Shown here piece by piece: positions 9,876 through 17,934 of a stretch of 64,000 bases of DNA (positions within the stretch are counted from its first letter, which is position 1; the number at the start of each line of letters is the position of its first letter). Made by a program: the position numbers and the translations under genes. The DNA comes from an uncultured Clostridium sp. (lineage in GTDB: Bacteria; Bacillota; Clostridia; Clostridiales; Clostridiaceae). The notes beneath the pieces are model-generated. The model was not told the origin of the DNA, made no database searches, and saw only the letters and a program-made list of their open reading frames with translations. Where the stretch lies: contig CAKVFO010000001.1 in NCBI GenBank assembly GCA_934746785.1, positions 1 to 64,000 on the forward strand, given 5' to 3'.

Positions 9876-10610
9876 ATGAAGAATATTAAATTGACACTTG
9901 AATATGATGGCACCAATTATGGGGGATGGCAAAAACAGAATAATAATAGAACTATCCAAAAAGAGCTTGAAAAGGCTATTAGAAAAGCAACAGGTGAAGA
10001 TGTTGAAGTGACAGGAAGCTCTAGAACTGATGCAGGAGTTCATGCAAGAGGAATGGTAGCTAACTTTAAAACTAGTAGTACAATTCCTCCAGAACGTTTT
10101 AGAGAAGCTGTGAATAGGAATTTACCAGACGATATTGCGATAATTAAGTCTGAAGAGGTAAATAAAGATTTTCATGCTAGATATAATTCAAAAGGTAAGA
10201 CATATAGTTATACTATTAGTAATAGATATGAAAAGGTATCTATAGGTAGAAATTATATGCTTCATGTAAAAGATCAGCTAGATTTTGATAAAATGCAAGA
10301 AGCTTGTAAATATTTTGTTGGAAAACATGATTTTGAAGCTTTTAAGACTAATGGAAGTTCAGTGAAAACTTCTGTTAGGACAATTAGGGAATTATATATG
10401 GAAAAAGATAATGATCTTATCAAGATTTTTATAACAGCTGATGGTTTTTTATATAATATGGTTAGAATTATAGTTGGTACATTAGTTGAAGTTGGCAAAG
10501 GGAAAATAGGGCCTGATAATATAAAAAATATTATATTGTCTAAGGATAGAACTAAGGCGGGACCATGTGTTCAACCTAATGGATTAGTATTAGAAAAAGT
10601 TTATTATTAA
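9876..10610 (+). CDS. truA: tRNA pseudouridine(38-40) synthase
   Basis: 244 residues. Converts uridines 38-40 of the tRNA anticodon stem to pseudouridine. The catalytic aspartate is in [12 protein letters not shown]; other family features are [12 protein letters not shown] at the N-terminus and [13 protein letters not shown] near 195. ATG 9876 with AGAGG 6 nt upstream is preferred to a TTG at 9855 that would overlap ecfT. It ends about 24 nt before a strong promoter for rplM-rpsI. Confidence 0.95.
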   Translation: MKNIKLTLEYDGTNYGGWQKQNNNRTIQKELEKAIRKATGEDVEVTGSSRTDAGVHARGMVANFKTSSTIPPERFREAVNRNLPDDIAIIKSEEVNKDFHARYNSKGKTYSYTISNRYEKVSIGRNYMLHVKDQLDFDKMQEACKYFVGKHDFEAFKTNGSSVKTSVRTIRELYMEKDNDLIKIFITADGFLYNMVRIIVGTLVEVGKGKIGPDNIKNIILSKDRTKAGPCVQPNGLVLEKVYY

Positions 10611-10633
10611 TATCAAAAAAAGTAGAAAATGTG

Positions 10634-10662
10634 TTGACACGCCCGTAAGCGTGTATTATAAT
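10634..10662 (+). promoter_or_regulatory. Consensus sigma-A promoter for rplM-rpsI, with a palindrome across it
   Basis: TTGACA (10634-10639), 17-nt spacer and TATAAT (10657-10662) match the consensus exactly. ACACGC (10637-10642) and GCGTGT (10649-10654) form a perfect inverted repeat that overlaps the -35 box and spacer. Transcription would start near 10669, leaving a leader of about 108 nt before rplM. Confidence 0.85.
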
Positions 10663-10668
10663 AAATTT

Positions 10669-10776
10669 GTTTGTTAGAAATATTTATGTGTAAAAGATCC
10701 ACTAGCCCCGGGTCTTGACATATAAGCAATACTTAAGATTAAGTAGAGCAAGATGTAAGTTCAGGGAGGGAAATAG
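10669..10776 (+). promoter_or_regulatory. Leader of rplM (candidate L13-type leader)
   Basis: This 5' untranslated stretch contains a GC-rich island out of character with the AT-rich surroundings: GATCC (10698-10702) can pair with GGGTC (10712-10716) across ACTAGCCCC. Autoregulatory L13 leaders are known upstream of rplM-rpsI in Firmicutes, and the place is right, but I cannot confirm the conserved structure by eye. GGGAGGG at 10764-10770 is the ribosome-binding site. Confidence 0.4.
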
Positions 10777-11211
10777 ATGAAATCATACATTGCAAAAGCA
10801 CAAGACGTTGAAAGAAAATGGTATGTTGTAGATGCTGCTGGTAAGCCACTAGGAAGAGTTGCTAGCCAAGTTGCTTCAATATTAAGAGGAAAAAATAAAC
10901 CAACATTTACACCAAATGTTGACTGTGGAGATTATGTAATAGTAATCAATGCAGAAAAAGTTGTTTTAACTGGTAAGAAGTTAGATCAAAAAATGTATAG
11001 AAAGTACAGCGGTTACGTTGGAGGATTAAAGGAAACTCCTTATAGAGAAGTTTTAGCTAAGAAGCCTGAATTAGCTTTTGAAGAAGCTGTAAGAAGAATG
11101 CTTCCAACAGGTGTTTTAGGAAGACAAATGCTTAAGAAATTAAAAGTATACAGAGGCGAAGATCATAATCACGACGCTCAAAAACCAGAAGTACTTGAAT
11201 TAAGATACTAA
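10777..11211 (+). CDS. rplM: 50S ribosomal protein L13
   Basis: 144 residues, [30 protein letters not shown]..., with the family block [18 protein letters not shown] and the C-terminal [21 protein letters not shown]13 is an early-assembling 50S protein that binds 23S rRNA. It is paired with rpsI, 27 nt downstream, as in most bacteria, and is expressed from the consensus promoter at 10634-10662. Confidence 0.97.
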   Translation: MKSYIAKAQDVERKWYVVDAAGKPLGRVASQVASILRGKNKPTFTPNVDCGDYVIVINAEKVVLTGKKLDQKMYRKYSGYVGGLKETPYREVLAKKPELAFEEAVRRMLPTGVLGRQMLKKLKVYRGEDHNHDAQKPEVLELRY

Positions 11212-11238
11212 TACACAGCTCGGGAGGAGGAGTATAAA

Positions 11239-11631
11239 ATGGCAAAAGTTCAATATATGGGAACTGGAAGAAGAAAAAAATCAGTTGCAAGAGTAAGACT
11301 AGTACCAGGAAATGGTAATGTAGTTATAAATAAGAGAGATATCGAAAACTTTTTTGGTTTAGAAACATTAAGAATGATTGTTAACCAACCATTAGTTTTA
11401 ACTGGAACTAAGGATAAGTTTGACGTTTTAGTAAATGTTCACGGTGGTGGATTTACAGGTCAAGCTGGAGCAATCAGACATGGAATTTCTAGAGCTTTAG
11501 TTAAAGCTGACGAAGCTTTAAAGCCAGAATTAAAGAAGGCTGGATTCTTAACTAGAGATCCAAGAATGAAGGAAAGAAAGAAATACGGTCTTAAGAAAGC
11601 AAGAAGAGCTCCACAATTCTCAAAGAGATAG
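11239..11631 (+). CDS. rpsI: 30S ribosomal protein S9
   Basis: 130 residues, [24 protein letters not shown]..., with the [18 protein letters not shown] block and the invariant C-terminal tail APQFSKR whose final Arg contacts the P-site tRNA. GGGAGGAGG at 11222-11230 precedes ATG 11239. A terminator follows 22 nt after the stop, closing the two-gene rplM-rpsI operon. Confidence 0.97.
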   Translation: MAKVQYMGTGRRKKSVARVRLVPGNGNVVINKRDIENFFGLETLRMIVNQPLVLTGTKDKFDVLVNVHGGGFTGQAGAIRHGISRALVKADEALKPELKKAGFLTRDPRMKERKKYGLKKARRAPQFSKR

Positions 11632-11653
11632 TAAGGATAACATTAATTTTTTC

Positions 11654-11682
11654 AAAACCCTTGATTATTCAAGGGTTTTTTT
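11654..11682 (+). terminator. Terminator after rpsI
   Basis: AAAACCCTTGA (11654-11664) pairs perfectly with TCAAGGGTTTT (11669-11679) around TTAT, and the T-run continues to 11682. Confidence 0.9.
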
Positions 11683-11713
11683 ACATATAGGAAAAGTTAT
11701 TACGTTAGCTGTT

Positions 11714-12165
11714 TTAGCTTTGTTTATTTATCCAACCTTTTGTTGAAATATGGAGTGCAAGTTTTGAAAGTTCAGTTGATGTAATGGCTGTATTACCATC
11801 AATCCAGTTAACGATAACACTATATATACCATTTGATAAAAATACTTTAACTAATTCCCACTCAGATTCAGAATAAATGAGCGGTTTAGTTTTTTTAAAA
11901 GTGTCTGTTAGACGAGTCTTTAGACATTTGTTAGCAAAGTCTGAATCTGAAGAGTAATAATGAAATAGTAACTGAGCTTGCTTTTTATTTTCAGAGAGAT
12001 AATTACAAATCATTTCAATTTGCTCATCCAAGGGCATAATATCTTTAGAGTTTTCTTTTGTACATACTTTATTCATTCCATTTATTAATTCGTTTCCTAT
12101 ATCAGCTAAAACATCATATTGGCTTCCATAATGATTATAGAAAGTAGTTCTATTATTGGATTGCT
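11714..12165 (-). pseudogene. TetR-family regulator, 5'-truncated remnant
   Basis: Read on the minus strand, the frame ends with the stop at 11714 and continues upstream of the first ATG (12076) to about 12165, giving NNRTTFYNHYGSQYDVLADIG, the end of a TetR helix-turn-helix (compare the usual x-x-R-x-T-F-Y-x-H-Y). The first two helices of the DNA-binding domain and the start codon are missing. The remaining part (…WELVKVFLSNGIYSVIVNWI…) is a TetR ligand-binding domain. It cannot work as a repressor. The break coincides with the start of another gene fragment on the opposite strand, so a deletion probably removed both ends. Confidence 0.75.
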
Positions 12166-12168
12166 TTT

Positions 12169-12252
12169 AGAACACTAATATATAAGAAGTTGGGAGAATT
12201 AAAACAACCTTTTTCTGAAGAGGAAGTCATGAAAGCAAGGAGGTATATGTAA
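12169..12252 (+). pseudogene. 3' remnant of an unidentified gene
   Basis: An open frame without start reads RTLIYKKLGELKQPFSEEEV then MKARRYM and stops at 12252, two bases before the next gene, whose AAGGAGGT lies within it. It is too short to name; the composition fits the tail of a small regulatory protein. It abuts the TetR remnant on the other strand, consistent with one deletion that joined the ends of two genes. Confidence 0.4.
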
Positions 12253-12253
12253 G

Positions 12254-12928
12254 ATGAAAGCTTATAGAGATTATTGGTATAAGTTAACAATAGTATTTGT
12301 TTTAGGATTATCTTTTTGGACAATTTGCTGGGGAGATAATGTTCTTTCAGATATTCAGAGAATTTTAATGTGTAGTTTAATTGCGTTATTTGTTCATCAA
12401 TTTGAGGAATATATATTTCCAGGAGGTGGTCCTGTAGTTATTAATTATGCTAATTTTAATGAAAGAGAAAGGTTTCGTAATTATCCTGGAAATATGAAAT
12501 CATCTGCAATTGTAAATACTTTATCACAGGTAATTTATCTCATTGCTATTTTATGTCCGCAAATAATATGGCTTGGAATTGTAACAATGTTTTTTAATTT
12601 ATTTCAACTTCTTGGCCATGGAATAAAGATGAATAAAGGACTCAAAACTTGGTATAATCCAGGACTTGCTAGTGTTATATTTTTATTTGTTCCAATTTCT
12701 ATATGGTATTTTAGATATATTAGTATATATAATCTTGCTAATGGCTTTACATGGTTTTTAGGAATTGTAGCATTTTTATTATTATTATTAGTAACTACTA
12801 TTTTGCCAGTTCAAATTTTAAAGGATAAAAATTCACCTTATTCAATTCCCCAGGAACAAATTAATAAACTTAATGATGTATTGAAAATTTCTTCACTTTG
12901 TAAAGATAATAAAATAGAATTAAACTAG
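12254..12928 (+). CDS. HXXEE-domain integral membrane protein
   Basis: 224 residues with about six hydrophobic segments. The family motif is visible at LIALFVHQFEEYIFPGG (His-Gln-Phe-Glu-Glu, near residues 51-55), and a second conserved His is in LLGHGIKMN. The HXXEE family is a widespread group of membrane proteins of unknown activity; the paired acidic and His residues inside membrane segments suggest metal or substrate handling, but this is inference. AAGGAGGT precedes ATG 12254. It lies next to regulator debris, so its former regulator may be lost. Confidence 0.75.
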   Translation: MKAYRDYWYKLTIVFVLGLSFWTICWGDNVLSDIQRILMCSLIALFVHQFEEYIFPGGGPVVINYANFNERERFRNYPGNMKSSAIVNTLSQVIYLIAILCPQIIWLGIVTMFFNLFQLLGHGIKMNKGLKTWYNPGLASVIFLFVPISIWYFRYISIYNLANGFTWFLGIVAFLLLLLVTTILPVQILKDKNSPYSIPQEQINKLNDVLKISSLCKDNKIELN

Positions 12929-12959
12929 GTATATTCTAGTAGAATAAATATAGAAAATT

Positions 12960-12995
12960 CTCCACATAATAAATTTAAAGTATTATTATGTGGAG
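12960..12995 (+). promoter_or_regulatory. Perfect hairpin covering the amidase ribosome-binding site
   Basis: CTCCACATAATA (12960-12971) is exactly complementary to TATTATGTGGAG (12984-12995), with a 12-nt loop. GGAGG of the downstream gene is at 12992-12996, so four of its five bases are paired in the stem. No T-run follows. The 12-bp AU-rich stem could act as a translational switch, or merely slow initiation; it could also be part of a terminator for the upstream gene. Confidence 0.6.
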
Positions 12996-13005
12996 GATTT
13001 ATTTT

Positions 13006-13665
13006 ATGAAATTATATAGAGCAGTTCTTAGTATATTTATAGTATTTTCAATGTTTATAATACCTAACACAGATGTAAGAGCTGATGAAGAATGTAAGGG
13101 AATTATTTTGATAGATGCAGGGCATGGAGGAAGCGATGGAGGAGCAAAAGGTAAGTCTTGTACTATAGAAAAGGATATTAATTTAGAGATAAGTAAAAAA
13201 CTTAAAGAAAAGTTAAGTGATGAAGGGTATAAAGTTTTTTTGACACGAGAAGAGGATACTGAATTAGCTAAGACTAAAGTTGCTGATCTTGATGCAAGGT
13301 GTAAGATGAAGAAGGAAACTAATTGTGATGTGTTTATTTCTATTCATCAAAATAAGTTCAATTCTGAAAGATGTTTTGGTGCACAGGTATGGTATGCAGA
13401 TAATGAAAAGAGTAATACTATAGCTGATTTAATTCAAGATTCTTTAAAGGAGAAAACTGAAGATAATAATAAGAGGATTGCAAAGGCTGCTAAGAAACAG
13501 TATAGGATTTTAAGAGATGGATATGATGGAGCATGTGTAATTGTTGAATGTGGTTTCTTATCTAATGGTGCTGAGGAAAAAAGACTTAAGACAGATGAGC
13601 ATCAAAATAAAATAGTGGATGGAATTGTATGTGGAGTAAATAAATATTTTGAAGAAATTAAATAA
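13006..13665 (+). CDS. N-acetylmuramoyl-L-alanine amidase (Amidase_3, CwlD-like)
   Basis: 219 residues. An N-terminal signal peptide (MKLYRAVLSIFIVFSMFIIP, cleaved near Ala/Asp after VRA) exports the enzyme. The zinc ligands are visible: IDAGHGGSDGG (His), CTIEKDINLEI (Glu) and SIHQNKF (His), with the catalytic Glu in IVECGFLSN. It cuts the bond between muramic acid and the peptide of peptidoglycan. ATG 13006 is chosen over ATG 12988 because GGAGG at 12992-12996 fits it. Length and single-domain build resemble CwlD, the cortex amidase, but a vegetative role is possible. Confidence 0.85.
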   Translation: MKLYRAVLSIFIVFSMFIIPNTDVRADEECKGIILIDAGHGGSDGGAKGKSCTIEKDINLEISKKLKEKLSDEGYKVFLTREEDTELAKTKVADLDARCKMKKETNCDVFISIHQNKFNSERCFGAQVWYADNEKSNTIADLIQDSLKEKTEDNNKRIAKAAKKQYRILRDGYDGACVIVECGFLSNGAEEKRLKTDEHQNKIVDGIVCGVNKYFEEIK

Positions 13666-13686
13666 TTTCCGGGGAAATGTAAAAAT

Positions 13687-13716
13687 AGCTGTCAGAATTA
13701 ATGGCAGCTGTTTTTG
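13687..13716 (+). terminator. Terminator after the amidase gene
   Basis: AGCTGTCA (13687-13694) pairs with TGGCAGCT (13702-13709, one G-U) and is followed by GTTTTTG. Confidence 0.7.
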
Positions 13717-13815
13717 TATGTAAAATTATAATATGATTACTTTTTTGTGTGTAGGGTTGTAAAAAGAAGTAAAAAACAATAAAATAATATTATTAATAAT
13801 AAGGGAGGCACTATT

Positions 13816-14658
13816 ATGCGTGAAATACATATTGATAAGGTTATTGAAGTAGTAAAGAACTTATGTATTGAAGCTAATTATTTTATTGGGGACGATATAA
13901 AAAATGCTTTGCAAAAATCTAAGGATGAGGAGCCTTATGATATAGCAGAAGATGTTTTAGATAAGATTATATTGAATGATAATATTGCAGCAGAAAATAA
14001 GATGCCTATGTGTCAAGATACTGGGATGGCATGTGTTTTTTTAGAAATTGGACAAGATGTTCATTTTGTTGGAGGACTTTTAGAAGATGCTATTAATGAA
14101 GGGGTAAGACAAGGTTATAAAGAAGGGTACTTAAGAAAGTCTGTGGTTGGAGATCCTATTGAAAGAGTTAATACTAAGGATAATACACCAGCTTTAATTT
14201 ACTATGACATAGTAGAAGGAGACAAGGTTAAGATAACTGTTGCTCCTAAGGGATTTGGCTCAGAAAATATGAGTAGAATAGGAATGTTAAAGCCAGCTGA
14301 TGGACTTCAAGGTGTTAAGGACTTTATTATTGAAACTGTGAAACTTGCAGGGCCTAATCCATGTCCACCTATGGTTGTTGGTGTTGGAATTGGAGGAAGC
14401 TTTGATAAGGCTGCTTATTTGGCTAAGAAAGCTCTTACAAGACCAATTGATAGATCTAATAATAATGAGTTCTATAAGAATCTAGAAGAGGAACTTCTTG
14501 AAAAGATTAATGAGTTAGGAATCGGACCTCAAGGTTTTGGTGGAAAGACTACTGCTTTAGGTTTAAATATTGAAGTTTATCCCACACATATTGCAGGGTT
14601 ACCTGTTGCTGTAAATATTAATTGTCATGCAACAAGACATAAGGAATTTATTTTATAG
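13816..14658 (+). CDS. Fumarate hydratase class I, alpha subunit
   Basis: 280 residues, the alpha half of an iron-sulfur (4Fe-4S) two-subunit fumarase that interconverts fumarate and malate. Cysteines expected to hold the cluster are in [23 protein letters not shown] and [18 protein letters not shown] precedes ATG 13816; the beta subunit follows 17 nt after the stop. Related two-subunit lyases (tartrate dehydratase TtdAB, mesaconase) share the fold, so substrate is assigned by family only. The pair would serve the partial TCA cycle of an anaerobe and is oxygen-sensitive. Confidence 0.9.
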   Translation: MREIHIDKVIEVVKNLCIEANYFIGDDIKNALQKSKDEEPYDIAEDVLDKIILNDNIAAENKMPMCQDTGMACVFLEIGQDVHFVGGLLEDAINEGVRQGYKEGYLRKSVVGDPIERVNTKDNTPALIYYDIVEGDKVKITVAPKGFGSENMSRIGMLKPADGLQGVKDFIIETVKLAGPNPCPPMVVGVGIGGSFDKAAYLAKKALTRPIDRSNNNEFYKNLEEELLEKINELGIGPQGFGGKTTALGLNIEVYPTHIAGLPVAVNINCHATRHKEFIL

Positions 14659-14675
14659 GAAGGGGATTTTGTAAT

Positions 14676-15239
14676 ATGAAAATTAGAATAGATACACCAT
14701 TAACTAAGGATAAGACTGTTAATTTAAAGGCTGGTGATACTGTACTATTATCGGGTGTGATTTATACAGGTAGAGATGCAGCTCATAAAAGATTAATTGA
14801 GTTATTAGATAAAAATGAAAAACTTCCAATAGATGTTGAAAATGAAGTTATATATTATGTTGGCCCAAGTCCTGCTAAACCAGGTCAAGTTATTGGATCA
14901 GCAGGACCAACAACTAGTTATAGGATGGATCCATATGCGCCAAGATTAATGGATTTAGGATTAACAGGTATGATTGGAAAGGGGGCAAGAAATCAAGAAG
15001 TTATTGATGCTATGAAGAGAAATAAGGCTGTATACTTTGGAGCAATTGGTGGAGCAGCAGCTCTTATAGGAAAGAGTATTGTTAAATCAGAAATAATTGC
15101 GTATGAGGATTTAGGATCTGAAGCTATTAGAAGGATGGAAGTTAAGGATATGCCTCTTGTAGTTGTAATTGATAGTGAAGGTAATAATTTATATGAATTA
15201 GGACCTAAGAGTTATTTTCAACAAATATCATCTAAATAA
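14676..15239 (+). CDS. Fumarate hydratase class I, beta subunit
   Basis: 187 residues, the swivel-type beta half of the class I fumarase. Typical features are LKAGDTVLLSGVIYTGRDAAHKR, the GPTTSYRMDPYAP segment that contacts substrate, and AIGGAAALIGKSI. It partners the alpha subunit directly upstream. AAGGGG precedes ATG 14676. A terminator shared with the convergent yitT gene follows the stop codon. Confidence 0.92.
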   Translation: MKIRIDTPLTKDKTVNLKAGDTVLLSGVIYTGRDAAHKRLIELLDKNEKLPIDVENEVIYYVGPSPAKPGQVIGSAGPTTSYRMDPYAPRLMDLGLTGMIGKGARNQEVIDAMKRNKAVYFGAIGGAAALIGKSIVKSEIIAYEDLGSEAIRRMEVKDMPLVVVIDSEGNNLYELGPKSYFQQISSK

Positions 15240-15245
15240 TAAAGT

Positions 15246-15275
15246 GCCTTCCATATTAAGTGTGGAAGGCGTTTT
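15246..15275. terminator. Bidirectional terminator between the fumarase and yitT genes
   Basis: GCCTTCCA (15246-15253) pairs with TGGAAGGC (15263-15270), followed by GTTTTAC. It lies in the 37-nt gap between two convergent genes and probably serves both. Confidence 0.7.
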
Positions 15276-15276
15276 A

Positions 15277-16137
15277 CTAGATGTTTGTGAAACCTTTACC
15301 TCTTACTTCTGATACATCAAGAATGCTGATGAATGCTGAAGAGTCGATTGCTAGTATTTGTGTTTTTAAATGAATCATTTCTCGTGATGTTACGATGCAG
15401 TATAGCATACGTTTATTGCAATCTGTAAATTCTCCTTTTGCAGATAGTGAGGTTACGCCTCTATTTAGGTCTTTCATTATGTAATCAATAACTTCTTTTT
15501 CTTTGTTTGTAAGGATAAGCATAAGTCTTTTACTTGAGAATCCTCTAAGTACTTTATCTAAAACAAAACCTTGAATGAACATTGATATAAGTGTGTATAA
15601 TGCTCTAGGCAGTCCAAATATAAAAGCAGCAATTGAAACAATAAGTAAGTTCATAGCAAAGCCAACAGAACCTATATTAAAGTTTGAGTATTTTTGCCTT
15701 ATAATCATGTTTATTATGTCAGCACCACCTGTTGAACCATTTCTTAAGAAAACTAGTCCATATCCTAAACCACAAAGTATTCCACCATATATACAATATA
15801 GTAAAATATCATTTACTTCTATGATACTAGAAAAGGATTTTGTTATAATAAGAGATAGTGACAGTGAAGTCATTCCTATTGCTGAATATAAAGTAAACTT
15901 TTTTGAAAGTTTTTTGTAGCTCAAGAAGAATAGTGGTAAGTTAAGTAGAAATACTGAGTATCCTGAATCTATACCTGTTAGGTATTCTAAAATAAGTGCT
16001 ATACCAGTAATACCACCACTAAGTAATTTTGCATGAACTAGGAAAAGGTTAATACCTACTGATGCAATAAAACAACCTATAAATATTAATATTACATCTA
16101 AAATAAAGTTTTTATGTTTTTTGATTAAAGTAATCAT
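15277..16137 (-). CDS. YitT family membrane protein (DUF161/DUF2179)
   Basis: 286 residues on the minus strand. Residues about 10-195 hold five to six hydrophobic segments with the family pattern GLGYGLVFLRNGSTGGADIIN; the C-terminal 80 residues form the soluble DUF2179 (CBS-like/PII-like) domain with DLNRGVTSLSAKGEFT and ending SEVRGKGFTNI. The family is abundant in Firmicutes; transport or a role in cell physiology has been suggested, but no activity is established. TAGAGGTA upstream (reverse of TACCTCTTA at 16142-16150) is the likely ribosome-binding site. Confidence 0.85.
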   Translation of the reverse strand: MITLIKKHKNFILDVILIFIGCFIASVGINLFLVHAKLLSGGITGIALILEYLTGIDSGYSVFLLNLPLFFLSYKKLSKKFTLYSAIGMTSLSLSLIITKSFSSIIEVNDILLYCIYGGILCGLGYGLVFLRNGSTGGADIINMIIRQKYSNFNIGSVGFAMNLLIVSIAAFIFGLPRALYTLISMFIQGFVLDKVLRGFSSKRLMLILTNKEKEVIDYIMKDLNRGVTSLSAKGEFTDCNKRMLYCIVTSREMIHLKTQILAIDSSAFISILDVSEVRGKGFTNI

Positions 16138-16294
16138 AAATGTACCTCTTAGATAAAAGTTTAATCTTTCAACATAATTATATAAAAAAGGCGAAAAAAA
16201 GTTAAGGCTTTCTGTAAAAAAGATATTAATTTATCAATAAAGAACTATTATCTGAGAGAAAATTTGACGAATTTTGCAAAGGAGGCTAATTTTA

Positions 16295-16990
16295 ATGAGT
16301 ATATTTAAACTGCCAGGAAATTTAAAAGTGAAAAAAGTGATATTAGCAGTATTAGTTTTAATATCTATAGGAGTAATTATTGAGTTTGCTTCTGGAAATA
16401 AAAAAGCCGATGTGAATGAAGTAACCAAATTTGAAGAAAATGCAGAGGATAATAATGAAGAGATATTAGTACCAGAGAATATTATAAGTGAAGAGGATAG
16501 TCTTTATAGTGATGCTTATAATACTTTCTTTACAGGAGATTATTCTGGAACTATAGGAAAGGCAGATGCTATTATAGATAAGTATCCTGAAAGTTCTAAG
16601 GGATATAATATAAGAGGAATAGCTAAGGCTTTTGCAGGAAATTTTGAAAATGGGATGAAGGATATAGATAAAGCTTTAGATATTAATCCTAACTTTGGAT
16701 ATGCAAGATATAATAAAGCTTTAAATTATGAACTTTATGGACATTATGATGAATCACTTAAGTGGTATGATAAGGCTTTAGAAGTTGAAGATTATATGTG
16801 GAGTTATTATGGTATTGCTTCTATTTATGGAAGACGCGGAGATGCAGCTAATACTGTAAAGTATCTTAATAAAGCTGTGGAAGCAGAGAAGGCTGAAGGC
16901 AAATCAGCTATAAGAGAAGAGGCAAAAACAGAGAAGGACTTTGATCCAGTAAGAAGCAATCAGGAATTTAAAAATTTTATTAATGGTTAA
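16295..16990 (+). CDS. Membrane-anchored TPR protein
   Basis: 231 residues. One hydrophobic segment near 12-30 (VILAVLVLISIGVIIEFAS) anchors the N-terminus, an acidic linker follows, then three or four tetratricopeptide repeats (SKGYNIRGIAKAFAGNFENG, FGYARYNKALNYELYGHYDE, MWSYYGIASIYGRRGD). TPRs mediate protein contacts outside the membrane; no partner can be named. AAAGGAGG at 16278-16285 selects ATG 16295 over an in-frame TTG at 16274 that lies before this site. It stands alone, bounded by a divergent yitT and a terminator. Confidence 0.8.
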   Translation: MSIFKLPGNLKVKKVILAVLVLISIGVIIEFASGNKKADVNEVTKFEENAEDNNEEILVPENIISEEDSLYSDAYNTFFTGDYSGTIGKADAIIDKYPESSKGYNIRGIAKAFAGNFENGMKDIDKALDINPNFGYARYNKALNYELYGHYDESLKWYDKALEVEDYMWSYYGIASIYGRRGDAANTVKYLNKAVEAEKAEGKSAIREEAKTEKDFDPVRSNQEFKNFING

Positions 16991-16995
16991 CATAT

Positions 16996-17032
16996 AAAAA
17001 ATCAGCTGCTAAGTTTTAGCTGCTGATTTTTA
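16996..17032 (+). terminator. Terminator after the TPR gene
   Basis: AAAAATCAGCTGCTA pairs with TAGCTGCTGATTTTT (one mismatch) around AGTTT, ending in a T-run near 17031. Confidence 0.8.
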
Positions 17033-17322
17033 AGAATTCTTTATAAGTATGTTGTCTTACCTATTTAAAATAAGCTTATAATTGAATTCTAAATAATGAG
17101 TTAAGACATTTAAAAGCAAAAGTTTGATGCAAACAATATTATTATCTTGTAAGATGACAAGAATTATACGTAAGTATGATTATAGCTTTTAGATAGCTGT
17201 GTTAGGAAAGCTACTATAGTTTATTGAAAAAGTACATTTTACAAGTATAAAATGTTTGCAAAATTTAAAGAACACCTCCTTCTTTTATATATGTTTTTGC
17301 AAGTACAGTATATAAAAGAAAA
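17033..17322. other. AT-rich intergenic region
   Basis: No gene is supported here. A perfect 8-bp inverted repeat, ACATTTTA (17234-17241) and TAAAATGT (17248-17255), is the only clear structure. The AT-richness increases toward the decayed two-component genes that follow. Confidence 0.5.
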
Positions 17323-17340
17323 CTTAAATAAAGCTTAAAT
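17323..17340 (+). promoter_or_regulatory. Direct repeat, likely operator of the decayed response regulator
   Basis: CTTAAAT occurs at 17323-17329 and again at 17334-17340, 11 nt apart, one helical turn. Tandem half-sites at this spacing are typical of OmpR/PhoB-class regulators. A TATACT -10-like box at 17358-17363 lies 17 nt downstream. The site precedes a broken OmpR-type gene and probably marked its autoregulation. Confidence 0.5.
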
Positions 17341-17389
17341 ATATTAGGTAGTCTTTTTATACTGAATAGTAAATTATGAGGTGATGAAT

Positions 17390-17934
17390 ATGAGGATTTT
17401 AATTGTAGAAGATGAGGTTCAATTATCATAGGCTCTAGGTGTGATTTTAGAAAAGAGAGGATAGGGACTCCTATAATATTACTTACTGCTAAAGGAGATA
17501 TATCTGATAAAGTGCAGGGGTTAGATTGCGGGGCGGATGATTATTTAGCAAAGCCTTTTTATACTGAAGAACTTTTAGCAATGATAAGGGCTCTCAGCAG
17601 GAGAAAAGGAGAAGTTATTAGTAATAATTCATTGATATATGAAGACATAAGTTTAAATATATATAATTTGGAATTAAGTTCTGCTAATAAGAGTATAAAA
17701 CTTACTGCTAAGGAGAGTGGACTTTTGGAACTTCTAATTAATAGAAGAGGTATTATTACGAGTAAGGATGATATTATCAATAAATTATTGGGATATGAAT
17801 CAGAGGCAGAGCATAATAATGTTGAGGTTTATGTATCTTTTATAAGAAGAAAACTTACTCATTTAAAGTCAAAAGTTATAATAAAAGCGGTGAGAAACGT
17901 TGGATATATTCTAGAATATAAGGATGGAATATGA
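17390..17934 (+). pseudogene. OmpR-family response regulator, disrupted
   Basis: The frame opens at ATG 17390 (after GAGGTGATG) with MRILIVEDEVQLS, a proper receiver N-terminus including the acidic pair, then meets TAG at 17429-17431. After AL.GVILEKRG the reading frame shifts and resumes at TPIILLTAKGD (about 17467), so roughly 50 residues are missing, including the phospho-acceptor Asp. The remainder, from DYLAKPFYTEEL through the winged-helix domain to VRNVGYILEYKDGI, is intact. Stop, frame change and deletion together show a dead gene; a protein starting at 17512 could still carry the DNA-binding domain. Confidence 0.85.

Noticed and set aside
17033..17322. CRISPR or other repeat array in the AT-rich gap
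   Set aside because: No repeated unit with regular spacing was found here or anywhere in the window.
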